A DNA stretch of 64,000 nt from JANPBY01 sp963851405 (GTDB lineage: Bacteria > Actinomycetota > Actinomycetes > DATJPE01): the NCBI GenBank assembly GCA_963851405.1, contig CAWKPB010000005.1:186001-250000 (forward strand), written 5' to 3'. Shown one piece after another: positions 1 to 7,427 of the stretch; positions within the stretch are counted from its first letter, which is position 1, and each line of letters starts with the position of its first letter. Made by a program: the position numbers and the translations under genes. The notes under the pieces are model-generated. The model had not been told where the DNA came from and searched no databases. It was given only the letters and a program-made list of their open reading frames with translations.

Positions 1-952
1 CCTGGAGGAGGGCGGCCATCGGCGGGCGTTCCCGAATGGACAGTTCTGCTGTGGTTGCCCGGAAGTCACCATCGACGCGCGCGAATTGGGTAAGGGTCGC
101 GCCTCGACGCTGGGTGTCGCCTCGCCCCTCGAGGTCGAGGCGTACCGCAGCCGCGTGCCATATCTCGGCGGCCATCCGCCCGAGTGCCTGCTCATCCTGA
201 TGTTCGTGATGGCGCGCACCAAGGTCGACCTGGGCCAACGCGTCGAGGCCCACGAGCGCGAGCGAGTCGATCAGGATGGCCAACTCGACGCCGTATCCCG
301 TAGGGAACGCCAGGCGCTCCAATAGCGCTCGCCGCGCGGCGTACTCACCGACCAAGGGCTGGATCAAGCCGGAGAGTTCGGGCCAATGCAGATTCAGAAG
401 GGGCCGAGCGACCAGCTCGGTGACCCGCCCACCTCCGTTCCAGAGCACGGTGTCGCCGGCCCGGAGCGGTCGGTCATAGCAGCCCTTGACCAGCTGGATC
501 CCGGGATCGGTGAGCAACGGACCCAACAATCCGGTGACGCTGCGCGAGCTGAAGTCGCGCAGGTCGGCATCGATGAACACGACCACATCGCCGCTGGTCG
601 CTGCCAGCGAGCGCCACAGCACCTCCCCTTTGCCGGGCACCGGCTCGATATCGGGAAGTACGTCCTCGCGATGCAGGACCCGGGCACCAGCCGCCCTGGC
701 TGCCGCCGCTGTCTGGTCGCTACTCCCGCTGTCGATGACGACAACCTCTTCGATGAGGGGTTCCGAAACATCACGAAGGTCTCGGACGAGACTGGCGACA
801 ATCGCGCCGATGGTGGCCGCCTCGTTGAGGGCGGGAAGCACCACGCTCACGGTTGTCTCGGACGCGGCCTTGGCCGCGAGAAGCGTGGCCAAGGGCCACT
901 GGGCCGCCCGCGAGGTACGGCGCTGACTCCAGCGTCTGACGTCGGGACGCAC
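1..952 (-). CDS. gpgS: Glucosyl-3-phosphoglycerate synthase (3'-truncated by window edge)
   Basis: Family 2-type (GT81) glycosyltransferase that transfers glucose from a nucleotide sugar to 3-phosphoglycerate, the first step of glucosylglycerate and methylglucose lipopolysaccharide synthesis. The frame runs from a GTG at 952 off the left edge, giving 317 codons, nearly the usual length of about 320-330. The N-terminal part carries VSVVLPALNEAATIG, the nucleotide-sugar fold start, then VVFIDADLRDF with the metal-binding DxD-like motif, VKGCYDRPL, and GYGVELAILIDS near the end; this series is characteristic of GpgS. An AAGGAG Shine-Dalgarno lies just upstream of the GTG. It is divergent from the SAM-riboswitch operon. 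The C-terminal few residues and stop are not visible. Confidence 0.9.
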   Translation of the reverse strand, partial: MRPDVRRWSQRRTSRAAQWPLATLLAAKAASETTVSVVLPALNEAATIGAIVASLVRDLRDVSEPLIEEVVVIDSGSSDQTAAAARAAGARVLHREDVLPDIEPVPGKGEVLWRSLAATSGDVVVFIDADLRDFSSRSVTGLLGPLLTDPGIQLVKGCYDRPLRAGDTVLWNGGGRVTELVARPLLNLHWPELSGLIQPLVGEYAARRALLERLAFPTGYGVELAILIDSLALVGLDALAQVDLGARHHEHQDEQALGRMAAEIWHAAAVRLDLEGRGDTQRRGATLTQFARVDGDFRATTAELSIRERPPMAALLQ

Positions 953-1088
953 AAGCCGCTCCTTGGTTGCGGGCCGATGGTGTCTCGCCAGCCGGACGAC
1001 ACGTGAGCGAGGCGACCGGCCTTGGGTACAGTTTCGCGCACATCGTTGTGGCACGACACCTTCGGGCTCTCGATGACAACTTCATACC

Positions 1089-1229
1089 GCTCATCCAGAG
1101 GGGCAGAGGGATACGGCCCGATGAAGCCCCGGCAACCATCACGCTGCTAAGCGGCCTGCTCAAGGCTCGCAAGGCCCGGCCTGACAGGTGCCACCTCCGT
1201 CCCGGTGTGCGCAGCTGGGGAAGATGAGG
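1089..1229 (+). ncRNA. SAM-I (S-box) riboswitch
   Basis: The leader of the threonine-synthase-like gene matches the S-box consensus. The outer helix P1 is CTCATC (1090-1095) with GATGAG (1223-1228), a perfect 6-bp pairing. Inside are the conserved GAGGGATACGGCCCGATGAAGC and CCGGCAACC blocks in order, and a later AGGTGCCACCTCC segment like the conserved P4/P1 junction. SAM binding should stabilise P1. There is no terminator hairpin plus U-run before the start codon, and the 3' strand of P1 runs directly into GAGGAG, so control is probably at translation initiation. Confidence 0.93.
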
Positions 1230-1242
1230 AGAAAGGCCTCTC

Positions 1243-2526
1243 GTGACTGCATCTCTCGATCTACCGTCCCGTGTCGAACTCCCCCCGGGGTCGCTCGGGC
1301 CAGCCGTCGGCCTCACTTGCCGCGAGTGCGGTGAGACGTACGCCCTGGGCGCGCGTTACGTCTGCTCGGAGTGCTTCGGGCCGCTCGAGGTGGCCTATGA
1401 GTTCGCCTCCGGCGCGGAAATCAAGACGTCGATCGAAGCGGGACCCGCCTCGATCTGGCGCTACCGCAACCTGTTACCCGTGCCGGCCGACGCTGGGGGT
1501 CAGCCGAACCTGGCCCCGGGTCGCACGAAGCTCGTACGCGCTGAGAACTTGGCCAAGGCGCTCGGAATGCGGGCGTTGTGGGTGAAGGACGATACGGGCA
1601 ATCCGACTCACTCCTTCAAAGATCGGGTGGTCGCGGTCGCGCTGGCCGCGGCGCGTCCACTGGGGATCCGCACGATTGCGTGCGCGTCAACCGGCAACCT
1701 GGCCAACGCAGTAGCAGCGGCCGCCGCGCGCGCCGGACTGGCCTCGGTCGTGGTTATCCCGTCAGATCTTGAGGCCGGGAAGACGATTACGACCGCGGTG
1801 TACGGGGGGACCTTGATCGCGGTCGAGGGAACCTATGACGACGTGAACCGGCTCTGTTCGGAGATCGCAGGTGAGCCTGAGGTCGCCGACTGGGGCTTCG
1901 TGAACGTCAACCTGCGCCCGTACTACGCAGAGGGTTCCAAGACGGTGGGCTACGAAATCGCGGAGGACCTTGGTTGGCGGTTGCCAGCACAGGTCGTCGC
2001 GCCCGTGGCCTCTGGCTCTCTGCTCACGAAGGTGGACAAAGCCTTCCGGGAGCTGGTCTCGCTCGACGTGGTCGATGAGTCAGCCGTGCGGGTCTTCGGC
2101 GCGCAGGCCACGGGTTGCTCTCCGGTCGCGCAGGCCTTCCGATCTGGATTCGACGTGGTTCGGCCAGTACGCCCCGACACCATCGCGAAGTCCTTGGCCA
2201 TCGGTAACCCGGCTGATGGGCCTTACGCCCTTGATGTCGTACGCCGTACCGGTGGCGCCATCGAGGATGTCTCCGACGCCGAGGTAGTTCAAGGAATCCG
2301 ACTGTTGGCTTCGACCGAAGGGATCTTCGGTGAGACGGCCGGCGGAGTGACGGTGGCCACCTTGCGCAAACTTCTTGCCGACGGACTTCTCGACCCGGAG
2401 GCCGAAACCGTGATCTTGAACACCGGCGACGGGCTTAAGACCCTGGATGCGGTGGCGCCGGTGGTCGGCCCTACGGCAACGATCTCCCCATCCCTTCATG
2501 CCTTCAGAGAGGCAGTACGCGCATGA
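1243..2526 (+). CDS. thrC: Threonine synthase family PLP enzyme, possibly an O-phosphohomoserine-dependent homocysteine synthase
   Basis: PLP fold-type II enzyme of 427 residues. A zinc-ribbon-like N-terminus has Cys26, Cys29, Cys41 and Cys44. The PLP lysine is Lys126 in HSFKDR, and ASTGNLANAVA forms the phosphate loop; the glycine-rich VILNTGDGLK is near the C-terminus. Threonine synthases convert O-phosphohomoserine to threonine. Two context features argue for another role: a SAM riboswitch precedes it, and its last 4 bases overlap a CysO-like sulfur carrier gene. SAM normally represses methionine or cysteine metabolism, not threonine synthesis. I infer a possible homocysteine synthase using O-phosphohomoserine and a protein thiocarboxylate. 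The GTG start at 1243 follows GAGGAG/AAAGG. The family call is secure; the substrate is not. Confidence 0.88.
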   Translation: MTASLDLPSRVELPPGSLGPAVGLTCRECGETYALGARYVCSECFGPLEVAYEFASGAEIKTSIEAGPASIWRYRNLLPVPADAGGQPNLAPGRTKLVRAENLAKALGMRALWVKDDTGNPTHSFKDRVVAVALAAARPLGIRTIACASTGNLANAVAAAAARAGLASVVVIPSDLEAGKTITTAVYGGTLIAVEGTYDDVNRLCSEIAGEPEVADWGFVNVNLRPYYAEGSKTVGYEIAEDLGWRLPAQVVAPVASGSLLTKVDKAFRELVSLDVVDESAVRVFGAQATGCSPVAQAFRSGFDVVRPVRPDTIAKSLAIGNPADGPYALDVVRRTGGAIEDVSDAEVVQGIRLLASTEGIFGETAGGVTVATLRKLLADGLLDPEAETVILNTGDGLKTLDAVAPVVGPTATISPSLHAFREAVRA

Positions 2527-2798
2527 GTGTCGTCGTTCGGATCCCGACCATCCTTCGCCAGTACACCGGAGGAGAGGCGGAGGTGACCGTTGAGGGCGTC
2601 AATCTCGCCGACGTCATCGCCGCGCTCGACGCCCACAACCCCGGCATCGGTGCGCGCGTGCTGGACGACGAGGGCAAGTTGCGGCGATTCGTCAACGTAT
2701 ACGTGAATGACGACGACGTCCGCTTCTCTTCTGGTCTGGAGACGCTCACACCCGACGGTGTCTCCGTGTCGATCATCCCGGCGGTCGCCGGTGGCTGA
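2523..2798 (+). CDS. CysO/MoaD/ThiS-like sulfur carrier protein
   Basis: Small ubiquitin-fold protein of 91 residues ending in AVAGG, the diglycine tail that is adenylated and converted to a C-terminal thiocarboxylate to donate sulfur. SIPTILR-like VRIPTILRQYTGG at the N-terminus and RRFVNVYVNDDDVRFS in the middle closely resemble mycobacterial CysO. The ATG overlaps the stop of the upstream PLP enzyme (ATGA), implying coupled translation and shared SAM-riboswitch control. In mycobacteria CysO works with CysM and the peptidase Mec; neither is beside it here. I infer that its acceptor enzyme is the threonine-synthase-like neighbour. The activating E1-like enzyme is not in the window. Confidence 0.88.
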   Translation: MSVVVRIPTILRQYTGGEAEVTVEGVNLADVIAALDAHNPGIGARVLDDEGKLRRFVNVYVNDDDVRFSSGLETLTPDGVSVSIIPAVAGG

Positions 2799-2918
2799 TG
2801 TGCCTTCGAGAGCGTGACTGGGCGGGCCGGACCTGGTGAGGGACCCGCAGGATCGCTAGCCTCCGTGGAGTCCGCGATTTCCGTGTGGGCGAGCAGCGCT
2901 ATCGACCGGGAGTTGGCC

Positions 2919-3122
2919 ATGGCTCAAGGAACCGTCAAGTGGTTCAACAGTGAAAAGGGTTACGGATTCATCGCCGTTGACGGTGGTCAGGACGTCTTCG
3001 TCCATTACAGCGTGATCGAGTCCGAGGGATACCGCTCCCTCGAGCCGGACCAGCGAGTTGAGTTCGAGGTGACCCAGGGGCAGAAGGGCCCGCAGGCGGA
3101 AGCCGTACGCGTCATCGCCTGA
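2919..3122 (+). CDS. Cold-shock domain protein (CspA type)
   Basis: A 67-residue single cold-shock domain, an OB-fold RNA/ssDNA chaperone. RNP1 is KGYGFIAV and RNP2 is DVFVHYS, both intact, and the length is standard. The ATG at 2919 is chosen because the domain begins at MAQGTVKWF and GGGAG lies 6 bases upstream; the frame is open further upstream but that part has no family match. It stands alone, separated by 120 bases from the sulfur carrier gene. A second, longer and frameshifted cold-shock gene lies at 26590. Confidence 0.93.
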   Translation: MAQGTVKWFNSEKGYGFIAVDGGQDVFVHYSVIESEGYRSLEPDQRVEFEVTQGQKGPQAEAVRVIA

Positions 3123-3249
3123 GTCACCGGGGCCGGGGGTGACGCCTCGATCTTCGTCCGCCTGGGGGCCACCAGGAGCGCGAGCAGACGCTCACCAATG
3201 GTCCAGAAGTGGTCTAGGACTCGTCCAGGAGTTGTCACTCACCGGGTGA

Positions 3250-3293
3250 GAGTGCTAAAACTGTCGTTAGCACTCCGACCCTGAGAGTGACAA
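3250..3293 (+). promoter_or_regulatory. CIRCE (HrcA) operator with an extra half-site
   Basis: TTAGCACTC (3267-3275), a 9-base spacer and GAGTGACAA (3285-3293) form a CIRCE element with two mismatches in the right half. A perfect GAGTGCTAA lies 8 bases to the left (3250-3258), making three half-sites in alternating orientation. CIRCE is bound by the heat-shock repressor HrcA, so groEL2 is expected to be HrcA-repressed. hrcA is not in the window. Confidence 0.88.
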
Positions 3294-3386
3294 CCACCCG
3301 CCGGGCGCGCGGGGACGAGGCCGTTTGGGCCGTCCGTCGCGGGCGTCGCCGCCCCCGGCCGACCGTTCCAGGAGGACGGACACCCC

Positions 3387-5015
3387 ATGGCCAAGATCAT
3401 TGCATTCGACGAGGAAGCTCGTCGTGGCCTCGAGCGCGGAATGAACACCCTGGCGGACGCCGTCAAGGTGACGCTCGGCCCGAAGGGCCGCAACGTCGTT
3501 CTCGAGAAGAAGTGGGGCGCCCCCACGATCACCAACGACGGTGTCTCGATCGCCAAGGAGATCGAACTCGAGGACCCCTACGAGAAGATCGGCGCCGAAC
3601 TCGTCAAGGAGGTCGCCAAGAAGACTGACGACGTCGCTGGCGACGGCACCACCACCGCAACCGTGCTCGCCCAGGCGATGGTCCGCGAGGGTCTGCGCAA
3701 TGTGGCTGCCGGTGCCAACCCGATGGCTCTCAAGCGCGGCATCGAGCAGGCCGTTGAGGCTGTCAGCGAGCAGCTCCTGGGCATGGCCAAGGAGGTCGAG
3801 ACCAAGGAGCAGATCGCTGCGACCGCCTCGATCTCAGCGGCTGACCCCCAGATCGGCGACATGATCGCCGAGGCGATGGACAAGGTTGGCAAGGAAGGCG
3901 TCATCACCGTTGAGGAGAGCAACACCTTCGGTCTTGAGCTGGAGCTCACCGAGGGCATGCGCTTCGACAAGGGTTACATCTCGCCGTACTTCGTCACCGA
4001 CGCTGAGCGCATGGAAGCCGTCCTGGAGGACGCCTACATCCTCATCGCCAACCAGAAGATCTCCGCAGTGAAAGACCTGCTCCCGATCCTGGAGAAGGTC
4101 ATGCAGGGCGGCAAGCCGCTGGTCATCCTCTCCGAGGATGTCGAGGGTGAGGCGCTCGCGACCCTGGTGGTCAACAAGATTCGCGGGACCTTCCGCTCCG
4201 TTGCGGTCAAGGCTCCGGGCTTCGGCGACCGCCGCAAGGCCATGCTGCAGGACATTGCGATCCTGACGGGCGGACAGGTCATCTCCGAAGAGGTCGGCCT
4301 GAAGCTCGACTCGACCGGTCTTGAGCTGCTTGGCCGCGCGCGCAAGGTCGTGGTGACCAAGGACGAGACCACCATCGTTGAGGGTGCTGGCGACGCTGAC
4401 CAGATCGCTGGCCGGGTCAACCAGATCCGTGCCGAGATCGACAAGAGCGACTCGGACTACGACCGCGAGAAGCTGCAGGAGCGGTTGGCCAAGTTGGCTG
4501 GCGGTGTGGCAGTCATCAAGGCGGGCGCAGCGACCGAGGTCGAACTCAAGGAGCGCAAGCACCGCATTGAAGATGCCGTCCGTAACGCCAAGGCGGCCGT
4601 CGAAGAGGGCATCGTCGCCGGCGGCGGCGTGGCTCTGCTGCAGGCCTCCAAGGCGGCTTTTGCCAAGCTCGAGCTTGAGGGTGACGAGGCCACGGGCGCT
4701 CGCATCGTCGAGGTCGCGGTCGAGGCTCCGCTGAAGCAGATCGCTATCAACGCTGGCCTCGAGGGCGGCGTTGTTGCGGAGAAGGTCCGGAACCTTGAGA
4801 GCGGCTTCGGGCTCAACGCGGCCAACGGCGAATACGTCGACCTGATCAAGGCCGGCATCATCGACCCGGCCAAGGTCACGCGCTCCGCGCTGCAGAACGC
4901 CGCGTCCATCGCGGCGCTGTTCCTCACTACGGAGGCCGTTATCGCTGACAAGCCCGAGAAGACGCCGGCGGCGCCGATGGGTGGCGACGGCGGCATGGGT
5001 GGCATGGACTTCTAG
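3387..5015 (+). CDS. groL: 60 kDa chaperonin GroEL (GroEL2 type)
   Basis: ATP-dependent folding chaperonin subunit of 542 residues, the usual length. VTLGPKGRNVVL and DGVSIAKEIE near the N-terminus, GDGTTTATVLAQ (ATP-site Asp region), and IVAGGGVALL in the equatorial domain are intact. The tail ends GGDGGMGGMDF, the Gly-Met C-terminus found in GroEL and in actinobacterial GroEL2 rather than the His-rich GroEL1 tail. No groES is adjacent, as is typical for the second actinobacterial groEL locus. AGGAGG precedes the ATG by 11 bases. Regulation is expected through the upstream CIRCE. A strong terminator follows at 5143. Confidence 0.97.
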   Translation: MAKIIAFDEEARRGLERGMNTLADAVKVTLGPKGRNVVLEKKWGAPTITNDGVSIAKEIELEDPYEKIGAELVKEVAKKTDDVAGDGTTTATVLAQAMVREGLRNVAAGANPMALKRGIEQAVEAVSEQLLGMAKEVETKEQIAATASISAADPQIGDMIAEAMDKVGKEGVITVEESNTFGLELELTEGMRFDKGYISPYFVTDAERMEAVLEDAYILIANQKISAVKDLLPILEKVMQGGKPLVILSEDVEGEALATLVVNKIRGTFRSVAVKAPGFGDRRKAMLQDIAILTGGQVISEEVGLKLDSTGLELLGRARKVVVTKDETTIVEGAGDADQIAGRVNQIRAEIDKSDSDYDREKLQERLAKLAGGVAVIKAGAATEVELKERKHRIEDAVRNAKAAVEEGIVAGGGVALLQASKAAFAKLELEGDEATGARIVEVAVEAPLKQIAINAGLEGGVVAEKVRNLESGFGLNAANGEYVDLIKAGIIDPAKVTRSALQNAASIAALFLTTEAVIADKPEKTPAAPMGGDGGMGGMDF

Positions 5016-5027
5016 GACCAGCGAGCG

Positions 5028-5127
5028 AAGTGGACGACCGCGTTCTTTGCGGTCGGCCGCGTAGTGAGTAAGACGAAGTCCAAACGGCATGGTCTTGTAG
5101 GCCGAACCGCATGGACTTGTCGTCCAC
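5028..5127 (+). other. Nested inverted repeats in the groEL 3' untranslated region
   Basis: Between the groEL stop and its terminator three inverted repeats are nested or adjacent: TGGACGAC (5031-5038) pairs with GTCGTCCA (5119-5126); GACCGC (5036-5041) with GCGGTC (5049-5054); and GACGAAGTCCA (5072-5082) with TGGACTTGTCGTC (5112-5124) imperfectly. No coding frame is convincing. It may be a structured 3' UTR or a small processed RNA; that is inference. Confidence 0.4.
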
Positions 5128-5142
5128 ACAGATAACTAGCAG

Positions 5143-5187
5143 GACCAGAGGGTCTGCGTCCGACAGGGCGCGGACCCTCTGGTCTTT
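5143..5187 (+). terminator. Rho-independent terminator of groEL
   Basis: GACCAGAGGGTC (5143-5154) pairs with GACCCTCTGGTC (5173-5184) around an 18-base GC-rich loop region and is followed by TTTT. It separates groEL from potA. Confidence 0.88.
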
Positions 5188-5274
5188 TCAGCACCACCCG
5201 ACGGTGCCTGAGACGACGTGGGAAAGCACCCTTCGTACTCAGTCACTCTCCCCCGCAGAAGCCGCCGACCCGCC

Positions 5275-5287
5275 TACACTGCTGCCC
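5275..5287 (+). promoter_or_regulatory. Leaderless -10 element of potA
   Basis: TACACT (5275-5280) lies 7 bases before the ATG at 5288, the spacing expected when transcription starts at the start codon. No Shine-Dalgarno is present, which supports a leaderless message. Confidence 0.5.
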
Positions 5288-6433
5288 ATGGCTGACGACG
5301 GAACTCATACCGGTGGCGGTTCGATCTCGATTCGGGGCCTCCGGAAAGAGTTCGAGGGTGGGTCCGTCGCTGTGGACGGGATTGATCTCGATATCGCGTC
5401 AGGGGAGTTCTTCTCCTTGCTCGGGCCCTCCGGGTGCGGCAAGACAACCACCTTGCGCATGTTGGCCGGCTTCGAGCAGCCAACCGAGGGCCAGATCCTG
5501 ATTGACGGCACCGATGTCGCTCAGACACCGCCGCATAAGCGTCCGGTGAACACCGTGTTCCAAAGTTACGCGCTGTTCCCCCACATGGACGTGTGGAAGA
5601 ACGTGGAGTACGGCCTTCGCTGGTCAGGCGGGCCCAAGAACCAACGCAAGCCGAAGGTGGACCTGGCGCTTGAGCTGGTGCAGATGTCTGAGTACGCCAA
5701 GCGCCGCCCGGGCCAGCTGTCCGGAGGTCAGCAGCAGCGGGTGGCTCTCGCCCGCGCCCTGGTCCTTGAGCCCTCGGTGTTGTTGCTCGACGAGCCGCTC
5801 GGTGCCTTGGACGCCAAGCTACGTCACTCCTTGCGGGCCGAGCTCACCAGTTTGCAGCGCGAAGTGGGCATCACGTTCGTCTTCGTGACGCACGACCAGG
5901 AAGAGGCCCTCGAGATGTCCGACCGCCTCGCGGTCATGAGCCACGGTCAGATCATGCAACTCGGTGCGCCCCGTGACATCTACCAGTTCCCGCGCAGCGA
6001 GTTCGTCGCCGACTTCCTCGGCGTTGCCAATCTGATGGACGTTACGGTTGAGTCCGGCGCCGGAGGCCCGGGCCGGGTCCGCCTCGGTGACTTCACCCTT
6101 GATGCCCAGATCCCGGAAGGTTTCACGCTCGGCCCCGGGCGGGCCGTCATCCGACCGGAGAGCCTGCATCTCGAGGAGGGCGAGGGTACGGGTGACAACC
6201 GCCTGCCGGGGATGGTCGAACGGGTGGTGTACCTCGGTTCCACCTCGCAGGTCTTCGTTCGACTCCCAGACGGGTCCTCAGTGCAATCACTCGTGACCAA
6301 TGCCGTACACGAAGAGCCCTGGAGCTCGGGCGACGCGTGCCGTGTGCGGATGCCCTCCGACTCGCTGCGAGTGCTCGAACACTCAGAGGACCAAGCCTGG
6401 TCCGACGCTGGCCCGGTGACCCAGACCGGCTGA
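5288..6433 (+). CDS. potA: Polyamine-type ABC transporter ATP-binding protein
   Basis: ATPase of 381 residues for a spermidine/putrescine (PotABCD-type) importer. Walker A is GPSGCGKTT, the Q-loop region is NTVFQSYALFPHM, the signature is LSGGQQQRVALARAL and Walker B is VLLLDEPLGALD, followed by a C-terminal TOBE-like domain as in PotA. The open frame extends 59 codons upstream, but that part has no homology and the leaderless ATG at 5288 fits the family N-terminus. The gene converges on potC with a 7-base gap, so unlike most pot operons the ATPase is transcribed separately from the permeases and binding protein. Substrate could be a polyamine or another cationic amine. Confidence 0.92.
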   Translation: MADDGTHTGGGSISIRGLRKEFEGGSVAVDGIDLDIASGEFFSLLGPSGCGKTTTLRMLAGFEQPTEGQILIDGTDVAQTPPHKRPVNTVFQSYALFPHMDVWKNVEYGLRWSGGPKNQRKPKVDLALELVQMSEYAKRRPGQLSGGQQQRVALARALVLEPSVLLLDEPLGALDAKLRHSLRAELTSLQREVGITFVFVTHDQEEALEMSDRLAVMSHGQIMQLGAPRDIYQFPRSEFVADFLGVANLMDVTVESGAGGPGRVRLGDFTLDAQIPEGFTLGPGRAVIRPESLHLEEGEGTGDNRLPGMVERVVYLGSTSQVFVRLPDGSSVQSLVTNAVHEEPWSSGDACRVRMPSDSLRVLEHSEDQAWSDAGPVTQTG

Positions 6434-6440
6434 CCGACTG

Positions 6441-7427
6441 CTACATCTCGATGCCTGCGAGCTCGTCCAGGGCCGAGCCACTCTCCCCCTTCTTGCGCAG
6501 CCGCAGCACGATGTAGGCCAGCACGAGGGCCGTCATGGTGCCAACCAACAAGACGGTAGCCAGGGCATTGAGTGCCGGTGACGGAGCGGCCTTCACCGCG
6601 CTGTAGAGCAGAACGGGGACGGTGATGTTGCTCGCGTCGCCGTACAGGAAGTTGCTGACGACGAAGTCGTCGAGCGATGCAGCAAAGGTGATCATCGCTG
6701 CCGCGAATACAGCGGGAGTGAGCATCGGGAACAAGACGGTCCGGATGGCCTGCATACGGGTGGCGCCCAGGTCTTGGGCCGCGGTCTCGAACTCGGAGCC
6801 GATGCTGACCAGGCGACCGCGCACGATGACCAGGATGAACGAGATCGAGAACGTGATGTGGCCGAGCAGCAGGGCTGTGCGACCCAGCCCGATACCGACG
6901 TACAAGTTGGTGATCACCAGGTAGAGCGCCGAGCCGAGAACGAGTTCGGGGGTAACGAGAGGGAACAGCGATACGCCATTGGCGACGTTGCTGGTCCGGG
7001 AATGCCACCGAGTCAGGCCGAGGGCCAAGGCGGTGCCGATGGGCACCGCGATGAGGGTGGTGAGAAGCGCGATCGTCAGACTGTTACGGAGGGAGAGGAA
7101 CAGCGCTGGGTCCTCGGAAAGAGATGCTCCGGAGGCGATGGAATCGGGACCGCCGCAGCAGTACCAGTCGGTGGTGAAACCGTTCCAGGAACTACGCGAT
7201 CGTGAGTCGTTGAAGGAGAACTGGATCGCGATAAGAACCGGCACCAGGCTCCACAGGATGTACACCCAGGTGATCGTCGCGAGCACGTATGGGCGGCGCC
7301 ATGGGTTGCGCCAGGGAGGGACGAACCCCTTCTTGGCTGGCTTCACGCCCGTTGGCGGCGGTACGAAGCGATCGGTGTCGTCCCAGGCCTTCGAGGCGTC
7401 CGGCGCGTCCAGACCGATGGTGGTCAT
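6441..7427 (-). CDS. potC: ABC transporter permease, PotC type
   Basis: Inner-membrane permease of 328 residues with about six hydrophobic segments. The EAA-like loop that contacts the ATPase is visible as AAQDLGATRMQAIRTVLFPML. The order potD-potB-potC on the minus strand and a 4-base ATGA overlap with potB indicate one transcript. The N-terminal 40 residues are hydrophilic. Family members import spermidine, putrescine or related amines. Confidence 0.92.
   Translation of the reverse strand: MTTIGLDAPDASKAWDDTDRFVPPPTGVKPAKKGFVPPWRNPWRRPYVLATITWVYILWSLVPVLIAIQFSFNDSRSRSSWNGFTTDWYCCGGPDSIASGASLSEDPALFLSLRNSLTIALLTTLIAVPIGTALALGLTRWHSRTSNVANGVSLFPLVTPELVLGSALYLVITNLYVGIGLGRTALLLGHITFSISFILVIVRGRLVSIGSEFETAAQDLGATRMQAIRTVLFPMLTPAVFAAAMITFAASLDDFVVSNFLYGDASNITVPVLLYSAVKAAPSPALNALATVLLVGTMTALVLAYIVLRLRKKGESGSALDELAGIEM

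Noticed and set aside
394..1316. Several minus-strand frames at the left edge
   Set aside because: They are out of frame with GpgS motifs; the true frame runs off the window and has no stop inside it.
3834..5129. A 431-residue minus-strand open frame opposite groEL
   Set aside because: Antisense shadow of a highly biased GC-rich gene; no domain, no ribosome site, and GroEL is certain.
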